Shown here: in pieces, positions 34,372-46,300 of the stretch
Position numbering within the stretch: the first letter of the stretch is position 1
Layout of the letters: every line of letters starts with the position of its first letter
Assembly (NCBI GenBank): GCA_000310025.1
Contig: FN649732.1
Location: 420,169 to 484,168 of the forward strand
DNA: 64,000 nucleotides
Direction: 5' to 3'
DNA from: Ectocarpus siliculosus
Lineage: Eukaryota; Sar; Phaeophyceae; Ectocarpales; Ectocarpaceae
Made by a program: the position numbers and the translations under genes
Notes under the pieces: generated by a model
Database searches by the model: none
Told to the model about the DNA's origin: nothing
Seen by the model: the letters and a program-made list of their open reading frames with translations, nothing else

Positions 34372-34693
34372 GGGTATTTGTAGCATAGTGTTGACGGGTT
34401 ATCTTTGGTACATACCTACGGAAATTGCAGTGATGAGATGCGGAGGGAACCAGAACTTTCTGGGTATTTTCCTTGGAAGTGAGAAGAGTTTGGTGGAGAT
34501 TCAGAGAGATCCGTTTGGTTCAAGCGTAATGAGCATGACGCGTGCTTGATGCCGTGACAGTTTTCGAGCGCAAGCACGCCCCCGACGAATACAACACGTT
34601 TCCCAACACGTTTTCTACCCATCCACGGCCCGTCATGGCCGAGCTGCTCTACACTCCCAACACACAGAACTGAGCCATCCGAATTATCGATCA
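34372..34693 (+). repeat. Diverged solo LTR of the 13.9-kb Copia family
   Basis: It shares long stretches with the LTR at 13,932-14,263: ATTGCAGTGA, GCGGAGGGA, TTTTCCTTGG, CTTGATGCCGTGA, CAAGCACGCCCCCGA, CCCGTCATGGCCGAGCTGCT, and the exact end CGAATTATCGATCA. Many substitutions and small indels separate them. No Copia coding sequence lies nearby, so it is a solo LTR left by recombination. The left end is approximate. Confidence 0.87.
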
Positions 34694-34844
34694 TACTTTC
34701 TTCCCATCCCCATCGACTCTGCGGGTAGTCTATATGTCGAATGGGTACGCAGTAGTCTTCATAGTAGTATAGGTAATTTCCTAAAAAGCTGGCTCTGAGG
34801 TTTGCATACACAGATACATATGCACCTCATCCCCACCCCAAAAC

Positions 34845-34925
34845 CGGTCGCCCCGATGTTCTAGTGGGTACCCTCACAGCCTAGTAGGGGCCAGGTCATG
34901 GGTTCGAGTCCCGACAAAGTGGGTT
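34845..34925 (+). repeat. tRNA-like sequence (SINE head?) with A- and B-box motifs
   Basis: An A-box-like TTCTAGTGGGTAC is followed about 40 bp later by a perfect B box GGTTCGAGTCC with a 3-bp T stem. The acceptor arms do not pair, so it is not a working tRNA. It resembles the head of a tRNA-derived SINE. Confidence 0.45.
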
Positions 34926-35612
34926 ATATTTCTCACCAAATAAATCCTGGTCTAATAAGTTGAAAGCGACGCGCTGCAAAGCTCGTTGTTAGTAAACTAG
35001 ATCGACTTCTCAAGTCGCGAGGGAAGGGATTGCTGTACCCTTCTCGCGATGAAAATATCTCAGGCAGGAACCGCAGGAGGGGGTCCAACCCCCCCCTCCT
35101 ATGTGACCCCGGTTGGGTCGTTTAGCTAGTAGAAGTGGAGGATGGGGGGGCCAGAGGGACAGCACAAGAGTCCAATGATCGGAGAAAAAATAAAAAGACA
35201 AAAAAATAAATCAAATGTACCTCATCAACTTGCTCATGGGCGCGACGGACGGTATCAACTACGAAGAAGGGGTGTCGCGCCGTGAGCCGTGGGGCCGTCC
35301 GTGGGGCCGTTCGCTGGGGGTACTTTCCTCCAGTAAGTATCCTCCACAGGAAAAACCGCTGCGTATTTGGGGACACTTCGGGTCCATTTTTAGCCTGTGA
35401 CCACGGCAATCGACCGCGCCAACCTGCTGTATCTACCAAGCGTGTGGTGTTGGTTCGGTGTCGTGGTTGACAAGTGATCGATCAGTACGAACAGAGATGG
35501 AGGTACTGGGCAGAGAGATCGGAACGGATGTAAATGTGGAGACAACAAAGAGAACAACAACAACAGCAGGCAGACTGCTGTACTGTAGAATACGTACACT
35601 ACAGTACATAAT

Positions 35613-35949
35613 CCGCGGAACTAGACCATCCGACTAGTCAGCGCTGACTGGTCGGATGGTCTAGTTCCGCCGATTCAAAGATATGCTCTGAGCTCGTTAG
35701 CACCCGGCCGGATCACATGGGCGTGAGGCTGTTTGCGGCTTACTCGTTGAGAGGAGGGATCTCCGGGGCGTACCCCTCGCCATACGCTGCTGTTCTGTCA
35801 ATGGTAATTCTACGCAAAGAGAAGTGATCCGACGGTATTCGAACTTCGTGCGGGTATCCTTCACTTCTCGGAACTAGACCATCCGACTATAGTCAGCGAG
35901 ACCATCCGACCAGTCAGCGCTGACTTGTCGGATGGTCTAGTTCCGCGGA
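35613..35949. repeat. Composite element: two copies of a 60-80 bp palindrome around a tRNA-like core
   Basis: The palindrome GGAACTAGACCATCCGAC...GTCGGATGGTCTAGTTCC stands at 35,613-35,671 and again at 35,869-35,949. The core between them carries GAGCTCGTTAGCACCCGGCC, TACCCCTCGCCATACGCTGCTG and GGTATTCGAACTTCGTGCGGG; the last resembles a tRNA T-arm read on the minus strand. Related copies are at 39,255-39,895 and 48,000-48,260. Confidence 0.82.
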
Positions 35950-38145
35950 TTAAAAGAATGGTCTACTGTAGTGCCTCGGATTGGACTAGTACAACAGTAT
36001 TAACTGTACATATACATGTGTGCTGCTGTAGTACAGTGTTAACCGGGTTTCACAGGGTTTCTGCTCCTTCTTCTGAAGGCTTACATATCTACAAGGAAGG
36101 GCTCTGGCGACTTCAGCCGCCTCGCGCACTCGATTGACTGCAAGATACGTGACAATTAGTGCTGTTGTCTTCAAAGTCGTTGAAGGCCCTCTGTACATGC
36201 TCTGTCTACTACATGTAGAAATTCTGTGAAAAATGGTTCGGTGCTGAAGAGCGAGGGCATACTTGATTCGTGTCACCCGACCACAAATCACAATGAATGG
36301 ATGATCATGTCAACGGGTCGCGTCATGGAACAAAAGGTCGAAGAGTGCTCGACCAAGAACAACGTACCTACTACCGTACCGTGAGTGAACGACCACGACT
36401 GACTACTGCAGAGGTGCACGATTTGCGCAACAGTCTGTGACACACAGCAGCAGCAGCCACGCCATGCACCAGCAGCATCATTGATGACACACGTACGGAC
36501 GGACAGGTTGACTCCGGTGAAAGAAAAAGGGCTGCGCTACAAACCATGCATGCATAATGTGCTGGCATCCGCTAGCGATGAGGTCCTGTTTTCGCCAAGC
36601 GGGCGAGAGAGGCGCGGAGAGTCACAGAAATAGTAGCGAACGCGGAGAATTTGTGTCTTGCTCTGCCGTATCCGATTGAGATGAGATGGTGAGCGGGCTC
36701 GCCGAGAGTGACGAAACACGGTCTGACCCATGAACCGCGCCAGACTGATTAAGGCGTCCGCTGACCGGTTCATCCAGGGTTCCCGCGAGTTGGTCGACAG
36801 ACGCAGAGTGAAAACACCGCGAACGTAAAAATTTCTGTGAGAGCTCCAACGATCCTGGAAAAGGAAATGCAGCGCCCTGTACACCTCATCCGCTTCACGG
36901 AGCGTTCAATTTCGTTGAGGGAGACAGGTAAGAGGTTCCGATGGAGAAATTGAACAATACCGGAGACGGCAATGGTTTGCGGCACTTGTTGCAGTTGTTG
37001 CCCGTACCTCCTCGATTGGCTGATCAGTCAGCTTTGCTCTGTGCAGTTCCTAGTGTTTCTTTCGAGTCTGCAGTTCAAAACTTCGATTTTTTCCGAGGAA
37101 GCTGCATCTGCGCGCTATCTCTGAAGTACCTCTGTAATGCCGTCCGGTGTTGGCCATTGCAACCACGATTGTTTCAGGGTGCTCAACCCAGAAATCCAAA
37201 AGATGTCGTTCGATCTAATGGAGGGATATTCCTTTATTCGCCAAGCTATTGCCGAGAAATCAGACACATGCATCTTGCTGTGCGGAGTAATGTACAGATT
37301 TATTTTGTTTTCTTTCGAATTGCTTCATTATTTCTTCGGTTTCTAGGCTACGTGTTGGGGAGAGAGACGCACGAAACGCTCATCGTCTCTCTGGCCGCGT
37401 TAGCTGCAAAGGCCGGCGTCAACTCTTACAAATCCATCTCTCTCACCACAAATACTAGCCGGGGGACTACGACTGCAAACGCAGGAGTCCCAAAACTGAC
37501 CAAGTCCTCAAATGGTACACACCATTCTACAACACCTGACTAGATACCGAATATTCCCGAACTTATGCCCCCACCTTCGAAAGAAAAGGGATGGGAGGGC
37601 GGGATTTTCTAAACTGCCGCCGCTACTGCGTTAGGCGGCTGCTGCTGTCCTTCCGTTGCTTCACGCGCTCTGTAGCTGTCACACGTTACCCGACTTTGCT
37701 ACAGCCCCTGCGTGGACTCGATCACGGAATGACACCCCCAACTATAGACTAATAATTCCAAACACCGTGACCCTGGGTTTCCGGTAGAAAATGAAGCCAA
37801 ATTCTAATTCGACTGTTACAAAATAAACACCAGTTTATTCTATCTGCTTCGACGAACAAACCTTCCTATTACTGTATTACATCCCTTTGTTTTGTGCTCC
37901 CGTGCTCGAAACCTATACCTGAGAGTTGCATGTGAGTCGTCATCTCGAACGGCCTCCTTTGAGTGTGTGAATGTTTCCTAAAAGCTGAGTCTGGAGGCTG
38001 CATCATGCTACTAGAAGTATACTCACAAGATGTCGCGATGCATTGAACTTACTTGATATTAGAGTGGACGCACGTGGGGTGCATAGACTATGTACTGTAT
38101 TGTACGATAGTTGGTTTTTTTTGGCCGCGCCACAAGGAGCCTTGG

Positions 38146-38170
38146 TTAACCCTAACCCTAACCCTAACCC
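38146..38170. repeat. Interstitial TTAGGG-type telomere repeat
   Basis: Four tandem copies of CCCTAA read on the plus strand. The run is too short to be a chromosome end and lies within ordinary sequence. A shorter, degenerate run is near 6,110. Confidence 0.85.
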
Positions 38171-39254
38171 AAAACACTACTGGCAACAAGGGAACTCCTG
38201 CATTCACCAATGCGTAAACCTCGGACAAAGTGGAGTACTGTCGTCTCATATGGTGGTGGCCGTTGCAGAATCCAGTTGTTCCAAGTAGAAACTTCGGAGG
38301 ACATGAACGACATGACCTTTGGATTGCAAACAAACCCATGTGAAATGGATCGATCACCTGAATACCATGATGCCGAAATTTCATCGGCTTCGGTCCTTCA
38401 CTTGAAGTGGTACATCCCTCTTTCTTCAGGCCCACATACCTGCCGCTGCAATCGCTGACCATGTTGCAACAACAAGAACAACCCGACCGAGGAGCCGGAT
38501 CACTGTTGTGCACAACAAACGACGCATCTCGTTGTCTATGGCCACCGACTTTCCATCAGCCTTGCATTGCTCGTTAAACATCAAAACAATCAAACATCAT
38601 CATATGCGATGGAAAATGCGACGCTGCGGCACCATTTCTCGTTAATCGATCAGAACGAGTCGACACCGTGGCACCGAACGAACCCGTGAATCTGATGTGT
38701 TCATTCCGGTGGAAAGGATCTTGCGAACACTGAGGTATGATACCTGAAACGCTGTGTATGTACTTCGCCGTGCTGTGGCCATCCCTGAATGCAATACGTG
38801 CGTCACTGCTGTACAACTCTACACCCGCTTTTGGACAACGTCGGTATGACGTCGTAGTCATGATGTACATGTTGACCACTTTGCAGCTGCAGGTACACGG
38901 CATGTCCATGGCTAGATTGCATGTTGCGCTGCACGGAGCGTATGTAATGTGTGTGGGTGTCCCGACGAGCATGGACCACCTTGAGGAGCAACACACCAAA
39001 CGAGCGTGGCAGAGGTCCGAAAAAGCGGTAGTGTAGCTACTTTTCTCATTAGATTCGGCGCTCGCTGTAATTAAAGCGGGTGTAGAGTTGTACAGGGACG
39101 CATCTTACTAGTAGTTTAGTGCAACGGGAAAATATAGCTCGAATTACTTTTTTTCGTCTACGCTCAAACGCAAGGTGATGCCGAAAACTACCGTGTCTTG
39201 GGACATCGGCTGCACGACATTCCTCCTGCGACCGGGGAAAGGGTTAATCGGTAA

Positions 39255-39895
39255 AATTGACCATCCGGCTAGTCAGCCGCTGACTAGCCGGGCTGACTAG
39301 CCGGATGGTCTAGTTCCGCGGAGTAAAAGATATGCTCAGAGCTCGTTAGCACCCACCCGGCCGGATCACATGGGCTTGAGGCTGTTTGTAGCCTAATCAC
39401 TGGGATTGAGAGTAGAGATCTCCGGGGCGTACAGTACCCCTCGCCAGACGCCGCTGTTTTTGGTAAACAAATGGTGATTCTTGTGTAAGTGGACCGATTG
39501 GGATTCGAACCCGTGCGTGGAACCTTGTGTAAGAACGCTTTGACCATTAGATGGTAACTTTACGCAAAGAAAAGTGATCCGGCCGGTATTCGAACTTCGT
39601 GCGGGAATCCTTTAATCGCGGAACTAGACCATCCGGCTAGTCTCGTGCGGGAATCNNNNNNNNNNNNNNNNNNNNNNNNNNNNNNNNNNNNNNNNNNNNN
39701 NNNNNNNNNNNNNNNNNNNNNNNNNNCGCACGAAGTTCGAATACCGGCCGGATCACTTTTCTTTGCGTCAAATTACCATTGACTGAGCAGCAGCGTATGG
39801 CGAGGGGTACGCCCCGGAGATCCCTCCTCTCAATACTCCGCGGAACTAGACCATCCGGCTAGTCAGCGCTGACTTGCCGGATGGTCTAGTTTTAC
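39255..39895. repeat. Head-to-head copies of the palindromic tRNA-like element around a gap
   Basis: The left copy (39,255-39,655) and the right copy (39,727-39,895) are inverted relative to each other. The left copy carries an extra tRNA-like insert: on the minus strand 39,560-39,480 reads TAATGGTCAAAGCG, an anticodon-loop-like CTTACAC, and the perfect B box GGGTTCGAATCCC. The acceptor ends do not pair, so this is a tRNA-Val-like relic rather than a tRNA gene. Confidence 0.75.
39656..39726. other. Assembly gap (71 N) at the centre of an inverted repeat
   Basis: The sequence just left of the N run is the reverse complement of the sequence just right of it. The gap therefore marks the loop of a long hairpin that was hard to sequence. 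Confidence 0.97.
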
Positions 39896-39924
39896 CAGGG
39901 TACACCTCGGTACTAGTTTTTTAG

Positions 39925-40215
39925 GCGGATCCAGGCGGGGCGGTACGTCAATGTGGCGGTACTTTTTTGGCGGTTGGCGGTATTTCGTTTTCCGGCGGTA
40001 CCTCCTTTGGCGGTTCCCGGTACTGCCAATAATGGCGGTACTTTTTTGGCGGTACGTCAATATGGCGGTTTTTTTTAGGCGGTTCCCGGTACTGCCAAAT
40101 ACGGCGGTATTTTTCTGACGGTACTAAAGTATGGCGGTACCGCCTTCGGCGGTTCCCGGTACTGCCAAATATGGCGGTTTTTTGGTGGCGGTACTGAAAT
40201 ATGGCAAATTGACTG
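39925..40215 (+). repeat. GGCGGTAC array, copy 1
   Basis: Units of GGCGGT(ACT) joined by spacers such as TTTTTT, TCAATAT and the motif GGCGGTTCCCGGTACTGCC repeat for about 290 bp. It is linked to the palindromic element by a spacer containing CAGGGTACACCTCGG. A second array at 47,605-47,960 has the same units and the same linker in reverse. Confidence 0.87.
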
Positions 40216-41443
40216 GCCGCGGCCCGCATCTACCATGGTGCGAGACTCGCTTGAGGATTGCAGCTCTGGTTCCCTCGTAGCCACCGATTCCACATCCACA
40301 GAATCGCTCCCGTCCACAGAATCACCGGCAGCACGCGCCACCGACAAAGCAGCAGACCCATCTCCTACACTACTAGTAGCACCGGGATTCCCCTCTAACG
40401 CGCTCATTGCTCTGCTGGGCGCTGGGGCAACTGCTGCGTGTGTGATGGGTGTGTTCAAACAGCTGACGATTGGCGACAGATGAAAGAGCTTCCGCCGAAA
40501 AGGAACAAGGCAGAACCAAAAAATATATATCATGTTATATATACAAGGGCTCCGGACTTCGGGCGCAGAGGCGCCCTCGTCCTGAGTAGTAGGCTTAAAG
40601 GGAAGGTGTGAAGGCTGTGCACAGCATACCAAGGGCATGAAGCCGCAGGGTGACCGAATGAACGGTGTGAACATGTTTGCGTTGTATTCGAGAAATGTGT
40701 CGTTCCGGGTGTAACATGAAGCCAAAAAAGTCGCGTGTACGTGAATTTTTGTCTAGCTTCGCCCGGTGCGGACGAAAAGAAGATGTAAGCGACGGTCGCC
40801 TCCCTATTCTTGCGCTGGTAAGAACGTAGTCGCACTCTCAGGCAACGTTCTCTGGTGGCATTGCGGTGGCCAATATCCTCCCCAAAAGGGGCCAAAGAAA
40901 GAACGAACACTGCAATTGTTCGACGGCATTGCCGGTAGTTGATGGTGTGTTGCCGCCTAGCTCTCATATTCTAACTTCTTCAGTGTCGATCCGCTCTAAT
41001 GTCGCGCCCTTCTCTAATGGCCCCCTCTAATGACGCCGATATGCGGTACCCCTCACATTGTGAAAGGAGTCGAACACCTACAACATTCAGACAAAGTGGA
41101 CGCTAGTTGAGGGTGAAAGAGTTGACGCCTCCCGCCTCGGGTCATCGTTGCCCCTTACTGCCCTGGTGGTTATTGCCGATTACCACTGCGGAAGGTATGG
41201 TTTCGTCTGCAGCCTTGTGCGCAGGTCTCGAGCTTCTTAATGTTGAAGCGCGAAGGTGATGGTCGTGATGATGTCGGTGATGGTGCAGGCGGTAGGGTGC
41301 CTGCGCTGGCGGCAGCTATTGGGGAGATGGATGTAAGAGCGTGTACGTGTCATAATGCCTAGATGATACCGTATAACGTAAAGTTAAAGCCGAAGAAAGA
41401 GGTTGTTGGGGAGGAGGAAATGTGGAGTCATTAAAGTGGATGT

Positions 41444-42480
41444 TTATCTGATCATAAAAAATTCGTTTAGCTGCGATGATTTCTTCGACACAGAATACTT
41501 CTCCAAATGTTGTTGGAGGTCAAATATGCGGTGGTAAGCACGTCCATGCAAGGTGAGCATTGAAGGGGCTGGCGGTTCAGTCCATGTCTTTTTTTGAATA
41601 CCGCCTGCACCTAATGCAGTAAATCCGAAAAGCCCGTTGTACCTTCTTTGAGCATAAATTAATGTAGTAGTTTCGAACAGCGCCATAAGATGGTGGGGGA
41701 TAGATTTGAGAGGATGGATACACGACTTGCCTTTGTTACAACAATTTAATCCCTTTTCTTCTTTCCAAAGTTGAGCATTGCAGTGAGAACATGTGATAAT
41801 TTGTGGATCATCCAAATCCGTGTGTTTTAGCTCGAAAGGTGCCGAGGGGAAGTCGAATGATTGCGAGTCAATGTATTGCACTCCAAGGCGGATTTGGTTA
41901 TTAGCATCACCGCGAAGGCTGTCTAGACTGGGTGCCGGTAACCTTGGTGCTCGATTCCTCATTTGGCTAAAATGTTGACGTATCATATCGAGTTCAGGGT
42001 CTGAGTCGTGTGGTGTGTTATTGTTTGCATTACGACGTCGACGTTCCGTTAGTATTTCAGCACGTCTTCGTCTGCGAGATCTTCCTAGTTCTGCGTGTTG
42101 CGCGTTATCCGGACAGGTTTGTGGTGTTCGAGTTTCAGGCGTCGTTCGTGAGTTGGGTGAGCGATCTTCGTTGGGTATTTCGACGAGCTGAAGGTGGTCG
42201 TCGAGTTGGAATTGTTTGTACGTGCCTTGAGGGAGTGTTACTCTGGCTGGGTGTAGAACTTTGGTGTGGATTGTGACGTGCAGTATGTGATCGTGTTTGG
42301 CGATATTTGAGATGCGGCTGCTCTCGTTGATGGTCTGGTCCCACAGGCGGCGGGCGCACTGGTAGTGCAGCGGCGGGAAGTCTCAATCCTTGATGATCAG
42401 GTCGTCCTCGACGATCTCGCCCGTGCACCCGTCGGCCAGGTCTTCCTCGTTAGTCGCTGCGTCGGAACACTCGCAGTGCA
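41444..42480 (-). pseudogene. Helitron N-terminal domain fragment (Helitron-like N), truncated
   Basis: A single minus-strand frame from about 42,480 (with TGA at 42,385-42,383) to 41,444 ends in the zinc-finger-like N-terminal block typical of Helitron Rep/helicase proteins. Motifs are CSHCNAQLWKEEKGLNCCNKGK, in which the paired cysteines are kept, then LKSIPHHLMALFE, RRYNGLFGFTAL and LHGRAYHRIFDLQQHLEK. An Arg-rich stretch (GRSRRRRAEILTERRRR) precedes it, as usual. The Rep nuclease and helicase domains that should follow are absent below 41,444, so this is a 5' fragment. Upstream, the frame continues into an acidic Cys segment (CECSDAATNEED, CTGEIVEDD) that I do not recognise as Helitron. 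Confidence 0.85.
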
Positions 42481-43096
42481 CCTTTGCAGTGGATATCGGA
42501 TGGGTGACAGGGAAAAATACAAGGAGTAAATTTCACATAGTGTTACTACATAAAGAAATGATATTTTATTTTATGACGTCGACGGTTGAACTCGGTGTAC
42601 TGACAGGCGAAAATGTAAGGAATAAATGTCACATGGTTTTCCCACACTAAAAATGTTAATTTTTTCATGACGTCGACCGGTGAACACGGTGTACTTTTTG
42701 TGACATATGGGAAACTAATTTACAGCAACAGTCGGATGCATCCGCGCACCCATATCTATTTAACTACGCACACACACGACTGTTCACTACACAATCACGT
42801 TCCGATGTAAACGGGTGGACACATGATTTACCCCGATAAGGCTGGCGGGGGCGACGGTGACGTGCTTGAACTTCTTGCCGTCCGAAGACTTGGCACCAGC
42901 GCAAAGACGCCACACCGCGTGGATATTATTCCACTCTGACAACAACAGCAACCAAAAGGGCATTGTTGTGGAGAGATTTCGCGGTTGCGGTTACGATGCA
43001 GTTTCATGTCAGGGCTTCATTCAACACCTGAACAACATTCGGGCACATATCAGGCGGATATTTACTTGATATATTAAAGAGAAAAATTGCTTTTAC

Positions 43097-43391
43097 CTTT
43101 GTAGCCGCGGCTGTTGACCTGTTCGGTTGGGATCCCGAGCGAAGGAGTACCTCCCACCGGGGCGAGGCAGAGCTGGCACGGCTTGGGGTACGTTGTCGAC
43201 CGGGTGAGGATGGTGCAGGATACGCTACAACTGTCCTCGTCGCGGTTGTTGTTAAGGTCGCAAGGGGCAAACTTGCCTTTACCGTGGCGCTTGTTAATGC
43301 TTGAGGTGACCGCCGTCGTCGCAGTCGGGCCCGGGGCAAGGCCAGCCACAGTTGGTGTCGACCTTTTGTACAGGGCGGCGGGACTCTCCAC
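43097..43391 (-). CDS. Cysteine-containing exon of unknown gene
   Basis: On the minus strand a frame ending at donor CAAAG|GTAAAAG reads GKFAPCDLNNNRDEDSCSVSC, YPKPCQLCLAPVGGTP and LGIPTEQVNSRGYKG. Regular cysteines suggest a secreted or disulphide-rich protein. Upstream another frame reads NCGWPCPGPDCDDGGH, so a base may be missing near 43,300. No family is recognised and no partner exons are firm. It may belong with the Helitron fragment as a captured gene piece, or be a host gene relic. Confidence 0.35.
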
Positions 43392-46300
43392 TACGACTCT
43401 CTGACTGGGTGGACTTACGCTTTGCTGGGGAGCTACGGGAGAGGGCGTTCATGTTGTGTTGCAGCTGAAGGTCGATGCGGGGATGAGAGGGGAGGATGTC
43501 GAAAATGAAAGTGACCGGGTGCGGCCGGTGGGGCTGGAGCACGTTTTCACGCTTTACAGACTAAATTCTGACTAACTTGGAGAGGAAATTCGGAACATTC
43601 AACGAAATGTGCACTCTTTCATTCACTCTGTACAGACAAACTCTGACAAACTTCCAGCAAATATTCTAACTTTTGACTAACTTCCAGCAATTATTCCATG
43701 AAACGGTGTGTGTGGTATCACGAAAAGTTCATCTCTCTTGTTTAACTGTACATATATATACGATATAGCGCAGTCTACAGCAGCAGCACCTTCAATACAA
43801 CAACAACAACAGTGTTCACAGCATTTCCGAAGTCATATGCCCCCAACCTTGCAGCACTTGCAGCCATTGATGTTGCCGTGAGATTTACGTGCATGTTCAA
43901 GCTCAAAACATAGCAATCGAAGTCTAAAGTTAGTTGTGGCATACCACAACAACAACAATCAATCTACATGTATTTGTCCAATCTTCCTTACTTACAGCTG
44001 TAGAATATGTGCATCTTGGAGGTGTGTGGCATATACGTATAGTATGTAACCATCCGCGCGGTGACAATACGCGATGCACATACTCCAGTTCGCGTTGCTT
44101 ACGCTAGAGAAGGCGACAGGATGCTACTGTACCTACAACGCATACCACATAATAATAGATAGTACGGACAGTCTGTCGATATCTATCTACAGATGAGACC
44201 ATGCGGCAAAAAAAAGTATGTGCTAGGTACTGCATGTATGCTTGTACTTAAAGTATGTGTCATGATTTATGAGTTAGTTGACGTTCTCCGAAATCTCGTC
44301 CAATGAGCTTCGTGATTCTTTAGAGATCACAGCAGTCACTTGAAGTCCCGTGCGTAGACGCGCCCGGATGCACGATATTTTACCCGTACTTCACGGTGGT
44401 GCTGTAAGTCGGCTCGCCCTTGGAGTCTAGAGCTCGCGACAGGGGCGCTGTGATCGTGAGAGTGGCACGCCCACGTCGGCGAAGACGGCCGAAAAAATTG
44501 TTTGAACCCCATGAAAAAACAGTTAAAACCGATTTACCGCACCACAACGTCTAGCTCAATGACTGAAAAAGTGGTTGCGTGCATTCACCGTCGTCCTGTA
44601 ACTCTGCTCGCCTTTGGAGTTTCGAGCTCGCGACAGGGGCGATGCGATCCAGAGACTGGCCCGCTGCAGCGGGCAACAGCCGGCGAAAAGAAAGTCTCAA
44701 GGCGACCGCGAGCTGATGCACCGAAAAAAAACGTCTTGCTTTTAGAGTGCAACAATGGTTGAACTCTTGTGTCTCAGGCCTCCGACATAATTGTAGTTAA
44801 GTCTATACTTACAGGATGGTCGTCGTGACGTGATACATTTCTTGTTATTATAGGGTATCCACTATGGATTGACGCGGAATTTTGACCTTTGAGGATTGAC
44901 GCCAACATCAAGTAACGGTTGAGGGTTTTGACGGGAAAAATTCGCACCGCGTGTGCCCGTTGGCACGTGGGAGGGAAAAAAAACTGGTGGAGTAGAGTTG
45001 ACGCGTTAACGCCGGTCATGTTCACGACCCCGGGTTGGTTCGGGCTGCCACCCAGGGTCGACATGCTGAAGCGAAGATTCACACTCCCAGGCTCCCAGGA
45101 GACTAGGTGTACCCCTCCGCCTCATCCCGCCGACCTTCTCTCTTTCGCCGCGGCGACTTCCTAGGCGTCATACTGCCGTTCGTTGCTGATGAGTGAGGCA
45201 GCTGCTCGCTGTACTGCTGTGTACTGCTGTGTACCGATTAAGGAATAATAAAAACACACACAGAAAGAGTACCGATGTCACTGCGGCAGCAGAGCACCGA
45301 ACCCCGTGAGGGGGGCGACAAAATGCACCTACTCACTGGCCAAGTTCGTGTACCCTCCCTTAATCCTCTATATGTGCTCCCTCCGAGGGCGGGACTCCCT
45401 CGAGTACTGCCTATCCCCTTTTTGCTGCTGAAAGCCCGTGCGCAATCGCGATGGCTCATCTACCGAACGCGCGCGCCGAACACGCGAGTCCGGCCACTGG
45501 GCCGCCGTGAGAACTGCCGAGACGTGTGTGTGCAGGATCGCGAGGAGCAATCAGTAGGCATGGCCAATGTGTTCGCTGCTGACCGCGCTCCTTTCGTGAT
45601 TTGGTGATGGTAACAGAGCACAGAGCAAGCGTGTGTGAGCCACAGTCTGGCGATATTTGAAGTGTCAATCTTTTCGCGTCGGTTTAAGTTTTGACGCTTT
45701 TTCACAAAAATTTCGCCGTCAGAGTTGGACTCCAAAACGCGGCGTAACCTCGTCACGTCAAAACTTCCTGAAATGTCAATATTTCACGTCATTTCAGCAA
45801 CACGTGGATTCCCTCTACATTAGTATGGAAAAAAAAAAAAAAAAGATCGCTCGATTTTTGAATTTCTACAGTATGGACCAGACGCCGACTTTACATGGAA
45901 GTCGTACGAGTGTCGACTTAGTTGTGCTGTCACAGCATCTTCCACGCACTTCTGCCAGTGCTGGTTTGTTGATTGGAGTCTTGTAGGTCGAGATACAGCA
46001 GTGGGATTCTCGGGTTGTGGAGGCAAAAGTGAACCAGAGCAGAACATTTCATGCATAGCTCGATTACTGCTGCTGTGTTTTTGCTACAGCAGTATAGACG
46101 CCGAACGACGTCCGCGTGCTACAAGTACCGCAACGACCTAACGGGATGGGATACTTCCTGCCACGGCGAAGCATAGTACAGTGTGATGCAAACATCCGTT
46201 CGTGTGTCGCGCGGCTGCCACATGTGTCGACGACAGGTACACGTAGAGCTCTCGCCATGTTGTAGTTACCGCGCAGGAGGACCCCTCGGAGATGTTCCAC

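Larger units (their letters stand above)
34926..41443. other. Repeat-dominated region without a confident gene
   Basis: Outside the repeats listed separately I find no domain. The longest frame is 36,941-37,543 on the plus strand (200 residues), with no recognised motif and an intron-like segment near 37,290-37,350. A minus-strand Ser/Asp-rich frame at 40,200-40,490 and its plus-strand partner are both low complexity. Part of 35,216-35,260 (CATCAACTTGCTCA) recurs at 48,842-48,885. Confidence 0.4.

Noticed and set aside
34845-34925. A functional tRNA gene, because A- and B-box motifs are present.
   Set aside because: The acceptor arms do not pair and the T stem is short, so it is a tRNA-derived repeat at most. 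The same holds for 39,480-39,560.
36941-37543. A 200-residue plus-strand open frame as a gene.
   Set aside because: It has no recognised motif, the composition shifts along its length, and an intron-like segment splits it. It is kept only as a note in the region entry.
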